Source: an uncultured Bacillota bacterium (GTDB taxonomy: Bacteria; Bacillota; Clostridia; Caldicoprobacterales; UBA3941). From it: a stretch of DNA of 12,882 nucleotides. Positions 6,839 to 12,882 of the stretch are shown here, piece after piece. The translations under genes were made by a program, and so were the position numbers. Numbering within the stretch: the first letter of the stretch is position 1; each line of letters opens with the position of its first letter. The notes beneath the pieces were generated by a model. It had not been told where the DNA came from, ran no database searches, and worked only from the letters and a program-made list of their open reading frames with translations. The stretch is from assembly GCA_937960725.1 (NCBI GenBank), contig CALGOY010000306.1, positions 1 through 12,882 on the forward strand. Direction: 5' to 3'.

Positions 6839-7978
6839 TTATGCTCCAAATACATCCTTCATCTTATTGAAAAAGTTTTTTTTCTGTTCATTAAGCTCTC
6901 TTCCACTGGTCAACTCCTCGAACTTGCGCAACAGCTCTTTCTGTTTTTCATTAAGTTTCTTTGGCACCACAATATTGACTCTTACATACAAATCTCCTCG
7001 GGAATTGCTGCGCAAATGTTTTATACCTTTATTTTTGATGCGAAATACTGTACCCGTCTGAGTTCCTTCGGGTATTTCGTATTCAATGTTGCCTTCCAAA
7101 GTTGGTACTTCTATCCGGGCTCCTAAAGCTGCTTGGCCAAAAGTTATCGGGATATCACAATATATATCATAGCCTTTTCTGGTAAACAAGCTATGGGGCT
7201 CTACAGTAATATATACATATAGATCTCCCGGCTCGCCTCCCCAATCTCCCGCTTGGCCTTCTCCCCTTAGGGTAATAGCCTGCCCGTTGTCGATTCCAGC
7301 AGGGATATTTAGGTTAATCCTGCGCAGTTTCTTTGCCTTACCTTTTCCTTGACACTTGCTGCAGGGTTCAGAAATTATCTCTCCTTCCCCATAGCAGCGG
7401 TCACAAGTACGCACGTTGACAAAACGTCCAAAAGCTGTATTCTGTGAATATGATATTTCGCCTGTCCCGTTGCAGACGGGACATACTTCAGGCTTTGTAC
7501 CTTTCTTTGCCCCACTACCGCTGCATTCTTCACAAGTTTCATATCTTACTACTTCTATCTCCTTTTTTGTACCAAAAGCTGCCTCTTCAAAGGATATTTT
7601 TAAATCATAGCGCAGATCGGCGCCTCTTACCGGAGCCCTTCTTCGTCTTCTAGACGAAGTCCTAGCTCCAGCAAAACCGCCTCCAAAGAACATATCAAAA
7701 ATATCATCCAGGCCTGCGCCAAAGTTCCCAAAATCAAAGTCAAAACCTTGCCCCATCGGCCCTTCATGCCCATATCGATCATACTGAGCCCGAGCCTGCG
7801 GATCGCTCAGCACTTTATAAGCTTCATTTATCTCTTTAAATTTAGCTTCTGCCTCAGGGTCATCGGGATTCAAGTCTGGATGATACTTCTTGGCTAGTTT
7901 CCTATAGGCGCGCTTCAGCTCTTCCTCCGTCGCATTTCTGTCAACGCCTAGCACTTCATAGTAATCCCTCTTCGCCAA
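6839..7978 (-). CDS. dnaJ: Chaperone protein DnaJ
   Basis: Hsp40 co-chaperone that delivers unfolded proteins to DnaK and stimulates its ATPase. The type I architecture is complete: J domain (residues 1-70) with HPD at 33-35, a Gly/Phe-rich linker (about 72-105) followed by an arginine run, and four zinc-finger repeats [24 protein letters not shown] and CSKCQGKG (first cysteines at 149, 166, 192 and 206). A substrate-binding C-terminal domain follows. I prefer the TTG at 7978: the protein then begins [12 protein letters not shown] like its relatives, and AGGTGATG, a near-perfect anti-Shine-Dalgarno match, lies about seven bases upstream. The ATG at 7987 and GTG at 7990 overlap that match but remain possible. 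A terminator lies between dnaK and dnaJ, and no CIRCE or strong promoter is visible in front of dnaJ. Confidence 0.96.
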   Translation of the reverse strand: MAKRDYYEVLGVDRNATEEELKRAYRKLAKKYHPDLNPDDPEAEAKFKEINEAYKVLSDPQARAQYDRYGHEGPMGQGFDFDFGNFGAGLDDIFDMFFGGGFAGARTSSRRRRRAPVRGADLRYDLKISFEEAAFGTKKEIEVVRYETCEECSGSGAKKGTKPEVCPVCNGTGEISYSQNTAFGRFVNVRTCDRCYGEGEIISEPCSKCQGKGKAKKLRRINLNIPAGIDNGQAITLRGEGQAGDWGGEPGDLYVYITVEPHSLFTRKGYDIYCDIPITFGQAALGARIEVPTLEGNIEYEIPEGTQTGTVFRIKNKGIKHLRSNSRGDLYVRVNIVVPKKLNEKQKELLRKFEELTSGRELNEQKKNFFNKMKDVFGA

Positions 7979-8051
7979 GTCTTCCATCACCTAACCTTGT
8001 TATATTATTTACTTAATACAGCCCATTAAATATTTATCTATATCTGACTTG

Positions 8052-8084
8052 AAAAAGCCAAAGCCATGATGGCTTTGGCTTTTT
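8052..8084 (-). terminator. Intrinsic terminator between dnaK and dnaJ
   Basis: A near-perfect palindrome: AAAAAGCCAAAGCCAT (8052-8067) and its complement (8069-8084) around one base, so the folded stem is GCCAAAGCC/GGCTTTGGC with a five-base loop and a T5 tail on the minus strand. It begins 12 bases after the dnaK stop. It should end much of the hrcA-grpE-dnaK transcript and lower dnaJ expression relative to dnaK. Confidence 0.85.
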
Positions 8085-8096
8085 ATTATACCTCAT

Positions 8097-10659
<2,563 letters not shown>

Positions 10660-10697
10660 CCCATCCCTCTCCATTTCTCGTTTTCTTTGTTTTAATT

Positions 10698-11732
10698 TCA
10701 TTTATTAAAAAGCTTAGTCAAATAATTGCTTAAGCTTCTGCCTATATAATCCATTACGGATATAGCCCTAGAATATTCCATCCTAGTAGGGCCAATAATT
10801 CCCATAGTACCTATAGCCCTGTCTCCAACTTTATAGGTTGCAGTGACAATGCTGTACTCTTTTAGTTTTTCATATTCATTTTCTTCGCCAATTACAACGC
10901 TTATCCGGTCTGCCTTATGTTTGTTGAATAGCTTAAATAAAAATTCTTTTTCATCTAACAGATCCAAAAAAGCCTTGGCTTTTAGTACGTCGCGGTACTC
11001 CGGAAAATTGAAAATATTTGTGGCACCACTTAGATAAACTTCTCTATCATCTTTAGATGTAATGCTTTCGGTTAAAGCATCTACCAAAGCATTGAAAAAT
11101 TTTCTATCTCTCACGATATCCCTTTGCATTTCATATACTTCGTCCGCATCAATTTCATCAATGCTTTTACCTTTGTATACAGAAGTAAGCATATTAGATA
11201 TACGATTTAAGTATTCCGGCGATATATCTTCGGGAATATCGATGATAGCATCCTTTATAATACCTGAGCTAGTCACGATAACGAGCAAAGCACATGCTGA
11301 GTCTAACGAAACTAGCTGTATATGTTTAATCAAAGCTTTATTTAGCTGTGGAGTCAACACTACTGAGGTGTATTTGGTAATATCCGATAAAATTTTTGCA
11401 GTCTGAAATATCACTTGTTCAATTTGCCTTGTCTTTTTAGCATAGAATTCTTTTATATATTTTGCTTCAGAAACCGAAAGGCCCTTGACCTTCATAAGGC
11501 GATCTACATACAGCCTATATGCTTTGTCGGAAGGTATACGTCCAGCCGAAGTATATGGCTGCTGAAGATAGCCCATATCCTCTAAATCAGCCATCTCATT
11601 TCTTATCGTAGCTGAACTTATTCCCATTCCATATTTTTTTGCAATAGTCCGTGAACCTACAGGCTCAGCAGATACAATATAATCATCAATAATAGCCTGT
11701 AGAATCTGTAGCTTGCGCTCGCCCAATTCCAC
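10698..11732 (-). CDS. hrcA: Heat-inducible transcription repressor HrcA
   Basis: Repressor that binds CIRCE operators and blocks transcription of chaperone operons until heat or misfolded protein titrates GroEL away. It has 344 residues, normal for the family. The N-terminal winged-helix domain covers about 1-80 (ERKLQILQAIIDDYI, EPVGSRTIAKKY, ISSATIRNEMADLEDMGYL, then TSAGRIPSDKAYRLYVD), followed by a GAF-like domain with the dimer insert. The GTG at 11732 is chosen: the protein then starts MELGERKL, and GGAGGTGAT (11737-11745), a perfect anti-Shine-Dalgarno match, lies just upstream. The GTG at 11741 overlaps that match. It is the first gene of its operon, directly behind a CIRCE element, so it represses its own synthesis. 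Confidence 0.97.
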   Translation of the reverse strand: MELGERKLQILQAIIDDYIVSAEPVGSRTIAKKYGMGISSATIRNEMADLEDMGYLQQPYTSAGRIPSDKAYRLYVDRLMKVKGLSVSEAKYIKEFYAKKTRQIEQVIFQTAKILSDITKYTSVVLTPQLNKALIKHIQLVSLDSACALLVIVTSSGIIKDAIIDIPEDISPEYLNRISNMLTSVYKGKSIDEIDADEVYEMQRDIVRDRKFFNALVDALTESITSKDDREVYLSGATNIFNFPEYRDVLKAKAFLDLLDEKEFLFKLFNKHKADRISVVIGEENEYEKLKEYSIVTATYKVGDRAIGTMGIIGPTRMEYSRAISVMDYIGRSLSNYLTKLFNK

Positions 11733-11751
11733 GGATATCACCTCCCCCTTG

Positions 11752-11778
11752 TTAGCACTCTTCTTTAATGAGTGCTAA
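11752..11778. promoter_or_regulatory. CIRCE operator (HrcA binding site)
   Basis: A perfect match to the consensus inverted repeat: TTAGCACTC (11752-11760), nine bases, GAGTGCTAA (11770-11778). It lies between the promoter and the hrcA ribosome site, so bound HrcA would block transcription, and the repeat is also part of the mRNA leader. It is the only CIRCE in the window. Confidence 0.98.
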
Positions 11779-11788
11779 TCTTTATTTT

Positions 11789-11817
11789 AAGTTATCACTT
11801 CAGTCTATTTTTGTCAA
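11789..11817 (-). promoter_or_regulatory. Promoter of the hrcA-grpE-dnaK operon
   Basis: On the minus strand TTGACA (11812-11817) is followed after 17 bases by TAACTT (11789-11794), a weak -10 box helped by a TGA just before it (extended -10). The predicted start near 11782 falls immediately before the CIRCE element. The -35 box is 14 bases after the hemW stop, with no terminator between, so hemW transcripts may run into hrcA. Confidence 0.78.
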
Positions 11818-11831
11818 TAGTTTTTTTAAAA

Positions 11832-12882
11832 TCATTCCATAAAATGAAGCAGAACTACATTTTGGAGATCCATTCCCCGCTCTGTAAGCCTTATCGCTTC
11901 TTTATCCTCTATTAGCAATCCTTCGCGCTTTAGCCTAAAAATAACATCTTCGTATAGATCTTCAATTTTTTTCCCAAAACGCATGAAAAATCTATCCTTA
12001 TTTATCCCCTCAGTTAACCTAAGTCCTAACATAATGGTTTCAAATATTTCATCTCTCCTATCTATAGCTTCTATAAATTGTAGGGGAGATTCATTTTTCT
12101 GTATTTTTTCGATGTAATCTCTGGGATCAGCTATATTGGCAAATCGCTTTCCCCTCCAGTAGGAATGGGCGCCGCTTCCAAGCCCTATATATTCATTGTT
12201 GTTCCAGTATATAAGATTATGCCGGCATTGCTTTCCTGCTTTTGAAAAATTGGAAAGCTCGTAGTGGATATAGCCTTGACTTTTAAGGTATTTTATTGCC
12301 ATATGATACATCTGTCTTTCAGTATCCTCTGATGGAAGGTTTAGTTGGCCCCTGTTAAGCATTGTATAAAACGGAGTGCCTTCTTCTACCTTTAGGCTGT
12401 ATGCAGATATATGATCCACGCCTAAATTTACAACCTTCTCTAAGGTTTCTTGCCATTCTTCTATAGTTTGGTTTGGCAATCCAAACATGATATCTAAGTT
12501 TACATTGTCAAAGCCTGCTTCCCTACACCATTCCACAACCTGTACGATATCCCTATTGCTATGGATTCTACCTAGATATTTAAGATGATGTTGCTGCCAT
12601 GCCTGCATTCCTATGCTAATTCGATTAAACCCTGCCTTTCGTATGCCCATAAGCCCTACTAGATTCAATGTTTCTGGATTAGCTTCTATCGAAATCTCAG
12701 CATCCCTGTCTACGTTCCAGTATCTCTCACAGGTTTCAAGTACATCTATCAAATGCCTATATTCATAAAGAGTGGGAGTTCCACCACCCATAAAAATCGT
12801 TTGAACAGAAACTCTATCGGTGAGATCCTCCCATCTCTTAATTTCATTCTTTAAGGCTTCTAGGTATTTAGGCATTAAATAT
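11832..12882 (-). CDS. hemW: Radical SAM heme chaperone HemW, 5' end beyond the window
   Basis: HemW-family protein, long annotated as oxygen-independent coproporphyrinogen III oxidase but shown in other bacteria to be a heme-binding radical SAM chaperone. The reading frame is open to the window edge; the ATG at 12875 is internal, since family members have about 35 more residues there. The radical SAM CxxxCxxC should lie in that missing part and cannot be checked. Visible family features are TIFMGGGTPTLY, ISIEANPETLN, FNRISIGMQAWQ, NLDIMFGLPNQT, DHISAYSLKVEEGTPFY, and the HemW-type HNLIYWNNNEYIGLGSGAHSYW, followed by the C-terminal domain with LGLRLTEGI. Position directly upstream of hrcA is the usual Firmicutes order. 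Confidence 0.95.
   Translation of the reverse strand, partial: YLMPKYLEALKNEIKRWEDLTDRVSVQTIFMGGGTPTLYEYRHLIDVLETCERYWNVDRDAEISIEANPETLNLVGLMGIRKAGFNRISIGMQAWQQHHLKYLGRIHSNRDIVQVVEWCREAGFDNVNLDIMFGLPNQTIEEWQETLEKVVNLGVDHISAYSLKVEEGTPFYTMLNRGQLNLPSEDTERQMYHMAIKYLKSQGYIHYELSNFSKAGKQCRHNLIYWNNNEYIGLGSGAHSYWRGKRFANIADPRDYIEKIQKNESPLQFIEAIDRRDEIFETIMLGLRLTEGINKDRFFMRFGKKIEDLYEDVIFRLKREGLLIEDKEAIRLTERGMDLQNVVLLHFME

Noticed and set aside
7991..8051. Second CIRCE or sigma-A promoter in front of dnaJ
   Set aside because: No TTAGCACTC repeat exists here, and the AT-rich -10-like stretches have no matching -35.
10660..10701. Longer grpE start at 10701 coupled to the hrcA stop by ATGA
   Set aside because: There is no ribosome site before it, whereas GGAGAGG precedes the ATG at 10659. 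The extra 14 basic residues do not look like GrpE. Coupling cannot be fully excluded.
11832..12882. HemW lacking the radical SAM CxxxCxxC motif, as if degenerate
   Set aside because: The motif belongs in the N-terminal 35 or so residues, which lie beyond the window edge. The frame is open to the edge.

Overview
The window is a low-GC Firmicutes (Clostridia-type) chromosome segment with every real gene on the minus strand. Three things support this placement: the hemW-hrcA-grpE-dnaK-dnaJ-prmA-rsmE-mtaB gene order, a perfect CIRCE operator, and the sporulation pair yqfC/yqfD, which points to an endospore former. Genus cannot be told from sequence alone. The left end is not biological: bases 1-49 are Illumina P5/Read 1 adapter joined to the 3' part of yqfD.

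Reading in the direction of transcription (right to left): hemW enters at the right edge without its 5' end. A sigma-A type promoter and a CIRCE element (11752-11778) follow, then hrcA, grpE and dnaK, a classic HrcA-repressed chaperone operon. An intrinsic terminator (8052-8084) separates dnaK from dnaJ. From dnaJ the genes are packed with short gaps or overlaps: dnaJ, prmA (L11 methylation), rsmE (16S rRNA methylation), mtaB (tRNA ms2t6A formation), a YjbQ-family gene and a HIT-family gene. This is a chaperone gene joined to a translation-modification cluster.

A near-consensus promoter (2945-2974) then drives rpsU (ribosomal protein S21), which has a GTG start. Downstream of rpsU, where Firmicutes usually carry yqeY, there is no intact gene. 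There is instead a decayed remnant of yqeY (about 2432-2629), recognisable by pieces such as RKDSIPEFEK and ILMEYLPQQL, with a frameshift, in-frame stops and deletions. A strong symmetrical terminator (2371-2402) closes that unit. Next comes a stand-alone, membrane-anchored endonuclease/exonuclease/phosphatase-family gene with its own terminator (1247-1284), then yqfC and yqfD, probably under sigma-E.

Most of the window is ordinary, conserved housekeeping DNA, and I see no convincing new multi-gene system. The observations most worth a second look are the yqeY relic, the adapter junction that gives yqfD a false C-terminus, a cysteine-rich N-terminal tail on GrpE, and the isolated EEP gene in an otherwise conserved neighbourhood.
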